64,000 nt of DNA, taken from NCBI GenBank assembly GCA_948567375.1, contig OX419757.1:52263665-52327664 (forward strand), given 5' to 3'. Made by a program: the position numbers and the translations under genes. The notes under the pieces were generated by a model that ran no database searches, had not been told where the DNA came from, and saw only the letters and a program-made list of their open reading frames with translations. Positions within the stretch are counted from its first letter, which is position 1. Each line of letters starts with the position of its first letter. Shown here in pieces: positions 48,540-59,560 of the stretch. Origin of the DNA: Lunularia cruciata (Eukaryota; Streptophyta; Marchantiopsida; Lunulariales; Lunulariaceae).

Positions 48540-49535
48540 TGCCAAGCCAAGGCTCACAATCTAGGTCAAACAGTTCAGGTCCATAGCCTGACCTAACACC
48601 TAATGCTTGGATGCCTTTGACACTATTGGAACAGCGGTAATACCGGTGAAAAAACCCATTGCCTACTCTCTCTCATCAGCATTGGGTTCCACCAATTGCT
48701 GTAATTATGAGTCCCAAACAAGTCCAAGTCCTCCCTTCCAAAAAGCATGAGAGCCTGGGAAACTCATGAGTGTGGGAAATGTGACTCTAGGCTATCCAAC
48801 TAGGTTCACTACTGCCATAGGTGACCTATCAGCCACTACCATTGTCTAAGAATGACGGCCAACATCCAAGATATCATCAAGAAGGATGTGGTCAAGTCAT
48901 AAGCACGCTATAGAACCTCTTTGGGTAAGAGGTTTGTCCACCAAAGATGAAGACAATGAGCCTGTGATCCCACTCTGGCTGCATCTAATAATATAGCAGG
49001 TCCTATCCAAGAATGGACCTGATGTGTACTCACCACCACTCTGGTGCAAGAATCATCCATCAAAGGAACATTCTCCAAAAGGTAAGCTGGAGAAATGGAT
49101 TGATGAACCTGGAGATGTCGTAGTATATGTAACATCTCCCAAAACACACCAAAATGAGGATCCTAAAGACCCAAACCTCTACTAGCACGTGTATGTCCCT
49201 AACATGGCCATCCAGAAATCACCAAGTGAATAGGCCCAATGTTTCTCTAGATCATGCACCCCTAGTAAGGAAATGTTTGTTGGTAGGGCCTTCTGGTAAC
49301 CTCTGACTGCTGATATTGGTAATAATGCCGGATATTGATAGGCCAATTGTGCCACATGATGTAGAGAGACTCGCCTAGTAGTCTCATCTCTCTCTACATA
49401 CAAGTACCTCTGTACTCGTATACCCGCCTGTAATATTGTAGCTAGTCTGGTGCTAATCCCACCAAACAACTCCAATAGACATATTCCCTCTACAAGATAC
49501 TGCCAAGCAATGAGTGTGGTATCCACAGGTGTCAA
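48540..49535 (-). pseudogene. Cytosine-C5 methyltransferase domain (family 1 copy 2)
   Basis: Element-sense blocks: CLLELFGGISTRLATILQAG (motif I, about 49420-49480), VERDETTRRVSLHH, PAYLLENVPLMDDSC with the ENV motif (about 49060-49110), ILLDAARVGSQAH and WWTNLLPKEVL (motif VIII region, about 48910-48995), then AMGF and VLGQAMDLN-like blocks near 48650 and 48590. The order matches copy 1 and the DNMT3/DRM class. Decayed. Confidence 0.8.
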
Positions 49536-49599
49536 AGTAATTGACTCTAGAGGCTCATCCTCACACTCATCTCTTGATGGTACAAAGTCTCCACTCCAA

Positions 49600-50600
49600 G
49601 CCTATTGGACCAACTGATTTGCATGATGCTGTAATGGCTCCTCTAAACTCCACAATGGAACATCCAAGGTGGATAGAACAATCCAACTCATACTCCAAAT
49701 CCCTGTGATCTCCTCTGGTACTAGAGCATCCTCTACATGGGCGTTCTCCTCCAACAAGTCACCAGGCCAAGTAATTGCACCACTAAAAGCTAAAATTGAT
49801 GATACCATGGTCCCGGACTATAGTGAGCCAAGACTGCGACTATTGAAGCGTACTGGTAGGCAACCTATCCGTCCCTCACCGGATTGCCAACCTGGTCTAT
49901 AGGAGGCGGTCTCTTCCGAATAGTCAATGCTGAAACCCATGGGGTATAACACTGCTCCCTCAACTAGCACATCATATGACTAAGCTATTGTTGCAATAGC
50001 TTGAGCTCTCAGCACCGAGCTATCAGTCAAATGACCAGGTTGAACCTGGACAACAAGCTCTCCACGTGTGATATACTGTGTCGAACCACCACCTAGAGAT
50101 GTTTGGATCTGAAATGGACACCTCTCCCCATCGGTCTTTTGTAACTCCAAACCGACAATTGCAGCCTTCCCCAACATAAGGGGTTGTGCACCAGAGTCTA
50201 ACAGGACTCTGTGTGGTGTATAGACCTTCCTTGAAGGTCCCACCAAATAGAAAATCCCCCTTTGGTTATCCAATAAGACAACACCAGGTGTGAACCATGC
50301 TCTCTCGAAGGCCGGTCTAACTGACAACTCCTCCAGTCTAGTTGTTGTTGCCTGCCATAAACCACTGGTCGTTGAACTAATCCCATGCTCCTCAACCAAG
50401 TCAACTCCGCTATCAACCACCTTTGCTCTAATAGTAGGAACCGCATCATCCCTAAGCTCACACAGCGTGGTAGCAAACCGGAACATTGGGGCTAGGTCAA
50501 CTCCCAATATAAACATGTCACTGACCAAAAACAAAGGACGCCGCATAATCAGCTGAGCCGTCCCTAACATCATGCTAGACTCAATCTATGTAATAGCAGA
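49600..50600 (-). pseudogene. Protease region (family 1 copy 2)
   Basis: A continuous frame (50573-49980) covers VYTPHRVLLDSGAQPLMLGK, with the retropepsin Asp-Ser-Gly-Ala active site, then LELQKTDGERCPFQIQTSLG and a C-terminal flap-like region. This is the clearest view of the element protease in the window. Confidence 0.75.
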
Positions 50601-50689
50601 TGGCTGACTAGTAGGTAGTCCATCATATACTCCATCACTACCTACCACACCTGCATTGGGACGTCTAGGAACCATGGATGTTGTCTACA

Positions 50690-52500
50690 ATGCCTTAGAT
50701 AGCGTGAAAGACTAGGGAAGTCTGACTTGTCTCCCAACCTCTCCTCTCTATAGGTCCAACTCCACGGATGCTCCTTTAGGCTCTAGAGCACGTACTGCAC
50801 TCCTAGTCACTACTATAGATGCATCCACTTGTGTTGCTCTACACATGAAGTCCAAAGCATCTCTGTCACTAGCATATGAGGTGGAAGCCTCAGTACCCGA
50901 ATCTGATCTCCTTTGAGCAATAGCCATACTAGCCAATTTCTACTCCAACTGCTCAATTTGAGTAGCCATAGTTGTATCAAAAGTAAAGGTAGGTACTACA
51001 CCCCTACTAGGTGTAGATCCTCTACCACCACCTTGTCCACCATGAATTGGAGCTCCTCCACTACCTGCCATAGTAGCCCTACCACTTCGTAACTCCGAGT
51101 GTAGGTCAAAACACCGGTCACTAGTATGACCAAATCTGTGGCCATGCTCACACTGCCTCTGTGCTGGCTATAAATCACCCAAGGTATCAGGTCCATTGCC
51201 TTGAGTACACTCTCTCTAATGGTGAGGTCTACCACAAGTCCAACAAGCAACACCACCACTCATTGGTTGTTGCTGACCCAAAAATGAAGGTAAGGGTCTA
51301 ACTCCACTAGGCTTTCCAATTGCTCTATAGGATCTAGGCTGTCCACCTTGTCCTCAAAAACCAACTGGGCATGGTGCACTCTGTTGCACTCTAGAAGAAG
51401 TCACAGTCATGGATGAGGTCTCCCTACCAAATCTAGATGTCACCACCCTCTCTTCCACCATGTTGAGCTCAATACGCTCAGCCAAACCAAAGACCACTGC
51501 CAAATTAAGCGAAGTAGTATATAACAATGTAGCATCACAAACTCCTTGTCTAGTACATTGCAACTCCTACATCTACATTGCAACTCCTTGTCTAGTATCC
51601 CATACCAAAACTGGACTGCCTGGGCCTCAATAACTCCCTGAGTGAAACTGATCAGCCGTCTCATGCGAGTGTATGCCTCGCGTAGGCTCTCTCTAGCCTT
51701 CCGTTGGAACTCTTGCAAGCTCCTCAGCTTGTTAGTCTGCACTCCCTGGTAGTTTTGCCTCAAATACTGGAAGAACTCCACCATGGGGTTAAACCCCGGT
51801 ACCACACCACCTCTTGTAGTGGTACCTCAACTCGTGGTAAGACTATCTCCAGCTAGTGCACCTCCACTAGCTCCACCAACACTACTCGAGCTGGAACTTG
51901 TAGGTACTGCCAATCTACTCTTGGCCACCAAACTTGAAGTGATAGAGACATAGTTCGGAGACCAATATTGTCTCTATAACTCTATCTTTTCCAAATGAGC
52001 TCTCTTGAACTCATGGTAGTCATCCATCAATGGACCTTCCAGATACTGAAACAACTCCTTCCATGCCATGAAAGGTGTAAACAAATTTGGGTTCCGCATC
52101 TACTACAGATCACACCAACTATCAAACTCTTGGATGAAGTTGTCCAACTCAATGGTACCCATTGTACCAAAGTAATGCCTAGGGCCTTTGGAGGCCCCAT
52201 AAATCTCATCCATGTCCCACAATAACGGTGCGGATACACCAAGTGCACTCTCAATTGAATCAACTCATGTGTCAAACTCCAACTCATAGTCAATCTCCTC
52301 CCTCATTGGGACCTAAGATACAGGCTGATACCAAGTACCACTTTGAGTAAACCCATTGCATACTGCAAGGTTATCTCCTTTGGAATCTCCAAAGAACTCC
52401 ATCATGAAAAAGTAACCGCAACCGCAAACTGCAATAGCAAACCAGAACCACAATTGCAACTGCAAGTACCCCACCAAGTGCCAACACCAACTAAGCATCA
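50690..52500 (-). pseudogene. gag remnant (family 1 copy 2)
   Basis: Capsid-like region 51440-51805 (MVEFFQYLRQNYQGVQTNKL), nucleocapsid near 51080-51250 with Cys/His knuckles, acidic N-terminus near 52200-52310. Counterpart of 2900-4700 in copy 1. Decayed. Confidence 0.7.
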
Positions 52501-53730
52501 CCCACTAATGTAACTCTAACCAAAATAACTACACTAGGGGAAAGTGCAACCTGTAACCTGCCATCACAACACACACTCTCACAGTCTATAGGTCATCACT
52601 TCCTACCTCACCGAAGAGAAACGAAGGTAGTCTAATTGGTCATCACTCCAGCCTCACTACCGAGAGCACACCAGAGCACCAACGCTCAAAAGTCAAGGCA
52701 CCTCACAAACGTGGTGCACAAATAGGAAGTAGAGAATGGAGGGGGTCCAATCACAAGACATCTAAACAAAAACCCTCCATCTCATAAAACAACACAAGAT
52801 TGACTCTGCCACCATTTGGCATTTGACATAAGAGAAGTTTGTATCTAAGTCTTAAGCTACCAAGATCACAAAGAATGGGATCAAACTACCTTTCCTAGCC
52901 AAAGCTACATATAAGTATAGATAACATTGGCACATTCACTAGGGCAACAAGTGAGGGTGGACCAATTGGCTAGGGCACTAGTCTAAGAACAAGAGATCTT
53001 GGGGTCAAACCCTATTGTGCACAATCTAGCAGGATGGGCACATTTTGCCAACCAATGACCAAGATCTACTCTAAACTAGTTAACCTCATGCTAGGCTTGC
53101 TGGCCCTTCTAGGCCTTCAAAGCCTCTCATAGCCCACATCCCTATGCCTCAAAGCCTCTAAATGCCATGAGGCAGCCAAATGAGGCCTTTCTTCTTGCCA
53201 CTTTGAATCTCCTCCAAAATTTAGCAAAACTCCTCTAAACTAGCAAAACTTCTCCAAATCTGGCCAAACATCAAAACTCCTCCAAAACTGGCCAAAATTT
53301 GACATAAAATCCAGCCAAAATCTGACGTAAGCCCTAAAGTTGGCTGACCGCCAAATCCCCCACTAACTCTTCTCTTGAGCCAAATTGAAACACGGGTTTC
53401 TCCAAATCACAAATTCCTAAGAATAGCTTCCTAACTACACCTTCAATTTTACTTTTTGAGCTCAACTCGCAACAAATTGGTCCTGCTTTCACATCCAGAG
53501 CTCAAAATCATAGCCATTGCTCAAAATTTGCTCCTTTTGTGCTCAAAAAGTGGCCAGCGCTTCCGCACACCGTCTGCCTTACTATCAAATTTTCCATCAA
53601 GCAACGAGCTTATGCACACTAGGGAAAAATTGAACTTCAATCGAGCTACCAATGATCCACCGAGCTTGGAGATACCACCAACACTCAAAGTTCTTACACC
53701 CAATTTCTCCTTGATTTCACTTTTCTCATG
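52501..53730 (-). other. Untranslated leader of family 1 copy 2, with tRNA-like sequence
   Basis: Matches the copy 1 leader. The tRNA-like sequence (52951-53024, here reading on the + strand) has GACCAATTGGCTAGGGCACT and GGGGTCAAACCC. No long open frame. Confidence 0.6.
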
Positions 53731-54179
53731 TAATCAGATTGTTTACCACTCTCAACTCAACTCAACTAAGATCAGTACTTGATCTATCACTCTATAAACT
53801 GCCAACAACTAGGCACTAATTACAGTCAAGCCACACCCACTCTAGCTAAGAGAATCTAGGTGACACTCGCCGGCCTCTGTCCACCATAGCCAAGAACTCA
53901 AAGGCTCAACATCAGAGAAGTGAGCTCTTTGGAGCTGCACTTCAAAAGTATACCTCCTGGACTTGAGCTAGGTCTGAACCCTAACTGTCCCGCTGACGGC
54001 ACACTCGACAGTGCAAATAGTGCAAAGTGATGGTGGGCCCCACCGTGAAGTTAGTACCCCAAACACAAAATCTGACCGTCGGAAAGTAGCCTTTGAGAAA
54101 CTGCTGAAATAAATCTAACTACTATCATTGGAACTCCAGTGTTCAAGCATCTACATGCGACACTACAAATGGTGTGACA
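53731..54179 (-). repeat. 5' terminal repeat (block B) of family 1 copy 2
   Basis: A 449-bp block, exactly the length of B at 44396-44844 and at 10601-11049. It starts TGTCACACC in element sense and ends GATTA at the leader. No block A is attached at its inner end and none lies outside it before the AATA target duplication. Confidence 0.9.
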
Positions 54180-55090
54180 AATATGATGTTGTGTGTATAC
54201 AAACCATCTGTTTGCTAATCTTTTCGTAAACCTTCATGAATTGAATGCGTGGACTTCCTCTATCCACCATCAAGAATGGTAAACCTAGACAGGTTTGTAT
54301 CCCAAATGGCGGTGGAAATGAAGGTTAGGCAATAGATGGTATAGAACCAAAGAGATGCAGGTGAAACACAAGATAAAAATAAAGATGACGGAAGAGGAAC
54401 TCCTAATAGAGATAATGCAAGCAAGTTTAGCTATGAGGTTTAAAGTTTGAATATCTTGAGGATGACAAGCCTAACCACATGCTTATAGTTTATGTTCTTG
54501 TTCCTAATTCAAAAGATGAACTATTAGCTGTAAAGCATTTAGAGAATCTGCCACTACACTAATTGCATTGCTAAACACTTCTCTTTATTTGGTAATATTG
54601 GAATTCTATATCATTAGTGCATTTTATCAACTCTAATTTCCACAAACTCTCTAACATTTTATTCTTGTGGACTAAATTTGGTACTACTTCAACTAGATGA
54701 GTATTGATACGCTTGATAGAGTTGACAATTGAATTGCCAAAATCTACTCTCTTTTACCTTCAACAATACTCTACCCGAAGCCACTTATTGTTATATCAAT
54801 CAAAGCTTCTTTAGCGGATAGACTACACTTTTACAAACTTATTGGCACTCATTCAAAATATTGTAGATCATTCATTGTTATCTTTTCTACGCTAAGATTG
54901 GATACTTTCACATAAAATGCATACTCATTAACATACTCAACATCTATATATGAGCATCCCTTCAATTTGCATAGTCCTATCTAGCATCATTGCCATTGCC
55001 ATTATTAGACTTTAAATATATTTGCTTGCTTTGCTTAGAGAGATAACCACATCCTTTGCGCGTTCGCAAATACTCTAATCAGCACATAAC

Positions 55091-55320
55091 CATCAAATTC
55101 TCTTTTTGCTTTAAGGTCATCAATTAGTTTTAATAAGCATTGAAGTTGTGTATAATGAGCACTATCAGGTTATCCCTTGGAGATGTTATACAATTAACAC
55201 GTATCCATCAAATTCCCTTTTTGCTTTTAGGTCAGAATTTAGTTTTATTGAGGATTGAGGTTGCTTACAATGAGCACAGTCTACTCATCCATTGGAGATA
55301 TGATGCAATTTATAAGTTTA
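55091..55320 (+). repeat. Imperfect 115-bp tandem duplication
   Basis: Two copies beginning CATCAAATTC (55091 and 55206) share CTTTTTGCTTT, AATGAGCAC and TTGGAGATRT words. They are clearly diverged, so old. Confidence 0.7.
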
Positions 55321-55460
55321 TCTTTCTTAGCGTGATGGATTAAGTTCATTTGTTTCTCTACTACTGTAATCTAAACTTTATTATGAAATGCAAGAGAAAA
55401 TTCAATCAATGGTCCCGTTTATTTTTGTATAATGTTCCTTCTAGTCACACAGTTCATAGC

Positions 55461-55676
55461 TCATAGATGTGTCAAAAAAAAATTACAAATAACTGCGTAG
55501 CTAAAATACCACACAACACATTTCCGCGTTGATGAACGTGATGCCAACTAACACAATCGGCTGCCACAGTTCATAGATGTGTCAAAAGACCTTACCAATA
55601 ACTACGTAGCTCAAATACCACACAACACATTTCCGCGTAGATAAATGTGATGCCAACTAACACAATTGGCTGCCAC
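55461..55676 (+). repeat. 110-bp tandem duplication
   Basis: Copies start TCATAGATGTGTCAAAA at 55461 and 55571 and end GGCTGCCAC. Differences are few, so it is younger than the 115-bp pair just upstream. Confidence 0.85.
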
Positions 55677-57096
55677 CTGGGCCTGCGAGAACCATTTGGG
55701 TACTTTTAAGTCTTTCTCCCAAGTTAGGGTAGCGTTAACTCGAATTAAGATCTGTTGCGGGTACTATTAAGTCTTTAACTGTGATCCTGAGTCCGGTTGC
55801 TGACCTGTACTCCAACGCTGGGAATTGACGAAAGGCGAGGTGAAGACCGCCGAAACCCCACATGTTCAGCACAGGAACTCTCGCCGACAAGAACGTTCCG
55901 TCGATTGCCATCCGACAGGCGACTCTGTTGATGACTGGCCGACTCAGTTACATACTACCGGTAGATTTGTGTAAAAGTTACCTTGGGTCCCAACGACGTA
56001 CGTAGCAGCAAAATCTGTTTGTTGACCGAATTATACTTTAGTGTGAGAAGTGGAACAAAAGGGAAAAGGGCGAGAAGTGGAACAAGGACAAAGTTAGAAT
56101 TTCTTAATAAATAAATAAATAAAAACTGTACACCTATACAGCTAGGAGAACCTGAGTATATAAATATAAATTGAAATCACGCTGTGCATAAATTTATTAT
56201 AACAAGGATATGCAAGTATTTTTCTACTGAGTCCTAATATAACCATCAAAATGGTCTGTGCCCACTTTTGCATTATTCCGCATATTGCGTATTGCCCTAC
56301 AGGTATGAAAATAACAAATTTCTGCAAATTGATGAGCATTGGAATATATTCCAGTATAGATTCTCAAAAGACGTATTATTCTTCAAACTATATGAATACC
56401 TCAAGATTGAGGTTCTTTTGTACTGAATTTTCTCATTCGGCATAATCTTAACGAAATTAATTCAGTCAAACATACATACACTTTTAGTTCATACACTTTT
56501 AATTATGATTATAACGAATAAATTGCTACTCTTACATTATATATTTGTCTCCTCATGTCCAAGTGTTAGCCAGCTTAGGTCATGTATATGCATTGTTTAG
56601 TAGAATTTTTCTGAAAGAGGAGCATAATAGAAATGGACTTTGGAGCTTTGTTTCCTGATGATTCTGTCATTGACTAAACCATAGCTCAGCAATCAATCGA
56701 ACACATTTTTATCTAATCAATTTATGAAACTCTTTAACTTGTTGTTAACTCCAAAATGGATACTAAAGTCTGATCTCCCCCATGTATTGTTGACAAAATC
56801 ATAAATGAAAATAGAAGATGTCAGTAAAATTATTTTACCCGACATAATTGTAATTTCGTATTAAAGAAGGAAAGCGACTGCGTAGCAAACACGATAAAGT
56901 AGTCAGATACAATAACCCTGCACGTATACTCCATTAAAATGTCATAAATAATGTGGACAAACATTTCATGGTTGAGCAAACAAAGCAAGGTTGAAAAACC
57001 ATGGACGTGAATTAAAATTCTGGGAGTAAGATCAATGAATCATCTTAATATATAAAATATAATTTATATTTATATTTATTTAATAAAGATACTAAC

Positions 57097-57284
57097 CGTG
57101 TCTGCCAACGCCCCAACCGGTCAAGGACGGGAATCTCACATGGACGGGGAATATGTCCAGCTTTTTCAAGCTTTTGCAGCCCGTCCGTTGTTGCAGCATC
57201 CCCAGTACCGCCTGGTGCTGTCAATGTGACTACGTCGTGGTCTGGATGATTGCTCGAAGCTACGTGGTCCGGTCTATGTCGCCG
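57097..57284 (-). CDS. Candidate internal exon, unknown protein
   Basis: A 188-bp open stretch bounded by acceptor CTAAAG and donor ACACG|GTTAGT on the minus strand. It reads RRHRPDHVASSNHPDHDVV, then TLTAPGGTGDAATTDGLQKL and EKAGHIPRPCEIPVLDRLGR. It is GC-rich compared with its flanks and looks coding. No family recognised, and no partner exons found within reach. It could be an exon of an unannotated gene or a scrap of an element. Confidence 0.35.
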
Positions 57285-59560
57285 CTTTAGTCAGTGGGTG
57301 CATCAACGCAAAAGCTTAACTATGGAGGAACTCACGAGGAATCTCGGTCAACGTATAATGTTGATCATGTAAAGCAAAATCTTGCAGGTCCACAGTAGTT
57401 GGAGTTTCACTTGTACTATAAGCTCAAACTTGACTAGCTTTAGAGTTACTTGATGATTATGAAAGGTTACCACCAGAAGGTTGATATCCAATTGGGCAGT
57501 TGATTGGGATGCCATGCTCTCGATCTTTTTGGAGAATATTAGGAGAAACAGTGATGCTTTGGTATGCTACACTTCCCAATGAGATGGGTTCCCTACCAAA
57601 GCGATTGTTGGATGCTTTTGTCCAGTACTGGCAGAAGGGAAGCCAGCCGAAAGCTCACCATGATCTGGTTTGATTCCAACTACATCAAACTATGAGAAAG
57701 GGGCATCATGAGTCGATTTGCTCCCGGTTGAGTATGCATTACTACTGTCTGCCTTTCTGTCTTATGCATAATTATAACCACGTCAACACATAAACTGTTT
57801 GCACACTCGCAGATGCAACGACTCATACAGAACACGACACTGCAAAATGCTAGCACCTGCTCATTCAAACTAAGACAAGAAGTATATTACTGACTTACGT
57901 ACTCTCTATCTCATTATGATCAGCTTTCGCCAGCAAGAAACACGTTCATCCGCTATGTAGTGTAGTGTAGGTAGAATTCAAGGGCACCAAGTCAATATTG
58001 GACCGGAGACGAAAAGATGAAAGGCAAAGACGAAAAGCTTGGAGTGCCATTGTACTAGCCCACCCTCTTATTACTTACTGCACGGAGTCTATCACATCCA
58101 CGAACACCGACCACAAAACTACACTGGGTAGACACGGATACCACCAAACTTTTAAGCTCTTCAACCACAATTGTTGGTTGAATGAGAGTGGACCGACTTC
58201 ACCTGGTATACGCGAGGACTGCAGGATCTTTTCGCTGTTGACATCTGCTGCAACTGGGAAAAAGTTTATTGATTTTGTGAAGTGAGTCGAAAAAGTTTCA
58301 CACTTGTCAAAAGGGTACTTATCACCATTCGATGACGGTTTCGTGTTTCCTCAGGACGTGCAACCAAATATTAATCCTCAATTTGTTGCCCCCGTGAACG
58401 TGATAAAAGAGGGTCTTCACCGAAAATAAGATCATGGAAAAGAAGTAGGTAAGCAGTTATGTGAGGTCATCGTTATGCCTTTGAAGATTTCAAAGGACCT
58501 CAATGAAAAGTAGGTGGACAAAACTGGTACTCAAGCTACTATGCACACAAGAATTTCCCGCAACTTGTTGAAGTACCTGTTTGAAGTATTGGAGAAATGG
58601 TAGAAAATTAGAGAATGTAGTGATATTGAGATACATTTGAGTGAAGAGAATTACCATTCAATAATTTATGGTACAGAAGATAAGCGGATTGGTTTTGGCA
58701 TTGTCCGAATCATCGACTGAAGATAGCTACTGTTATCCTGCAGCAAATCTACAGATATTAGACAAACTAAGTGCAGTATCTGTTGTTGGACGCTTGCTAT
58801 TTCTTGACATTACAATTGGCTTGCAATGAGCCATGTCGATGGCGGAGTCTTTCGTTTAATCTCGCAGTTTGAAAGATGATCTTTCCTACTGGCTATGTTT
58901 GGCTAGATAGATGATTCTGTTTAATTTTAGATTTTTTGGGGAAGTTTTGTTAGATATGTATACCCAATACTTACCGCAACGTAATGAGAAATTAGCCGAA
59001 TTAGGATTCTAGATATAGATATATATATATATATATATATATATATCCATTTTGACGAGGAAGTCTTCTGTTCTGTCGAAAATAGAAGTGCACACGGTAG
59101 TACAAAGAATGCGAGGCACCCGCTTGCGTGGAAGTTTTCTCTTCCTGGTTCACTTGAACAACAATAAAAGAGGGCATTAAACTAGTCCACAGAAGATAAA
59201 CAGTTGTGGTGTAATAACGGAGAATGCGGGTGAAGTCAAACAAATTTGGTTAAATACCTACTTACATTATATATAGACAGATTATCCCCAAGGAGAAGGG
59301 AAAGGAGTACAAGGCACAAACAAATGCGAAAGAAAATAGAGCGCTAGGTCCAACAGTCCCAAGCGGGCTAAGAAAGATAAACAGAAACAGTGCTCGAAGG
59401 CACTGCTTAAGTTTGTATTGCTTTTAAGGCTCCTACTGTGGAGGAAAATGAAACATGGACGTTAACAAATGTCTGAAGTCACACGAGCATTAGTTTTGGA
59501 ACTAGTGGAATCGATCACGTTATGCAAGTAGCAGACATCTCATGTTTGAGAAAAAGGATG
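57285..59560. other. Spacer
   Basis: No gene accepted. A 95-codon + strand frame (57998-58285) shows no recognisable motif. An (AT)n microsatellite lies at about 59019-59046. Confidence 0.4.

Larger units (their letters stand above)
44307..54179 (-). mobile_element. Ty3/gypsy element with cytosine methyltransferase and PHD finger (family 1, copy 2)
   Basis: Inverse-oriented sibling of 519-11155 with the same order of parts. In element sense: 5' block B (54179-53731), leader, gag, protease, methyltransferase, RT-RNase H, integrase, PHD, compound 3' terminus A-B-A' (44952-44307). Its ends read TGTCA...TGACA and are flanked by AATA on both sides (44303-44306 and 54180-54183). The two B blocks differ at about 43 of 449 positions by hand count, mostly transitions, so it is an old insertion. 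Broken, with on the order of twenty or more inactivating changes, but structurally nearly complete. Confidence 0.9.
54184..57096. other. Spacer with old tandem duplications
   Basis: No gene recognised. It has two separate pairs of tandem duplications (annotated below) and a GC-richer island at about 55740-55980. Confidence 0.4.

Noticed and set aside
57998-58285. Plus-strand open frame of 95 codons as a gene
   Set aside because: No recognisable motif, splice context or homologous stretch; composition is not distinct from its flanks.
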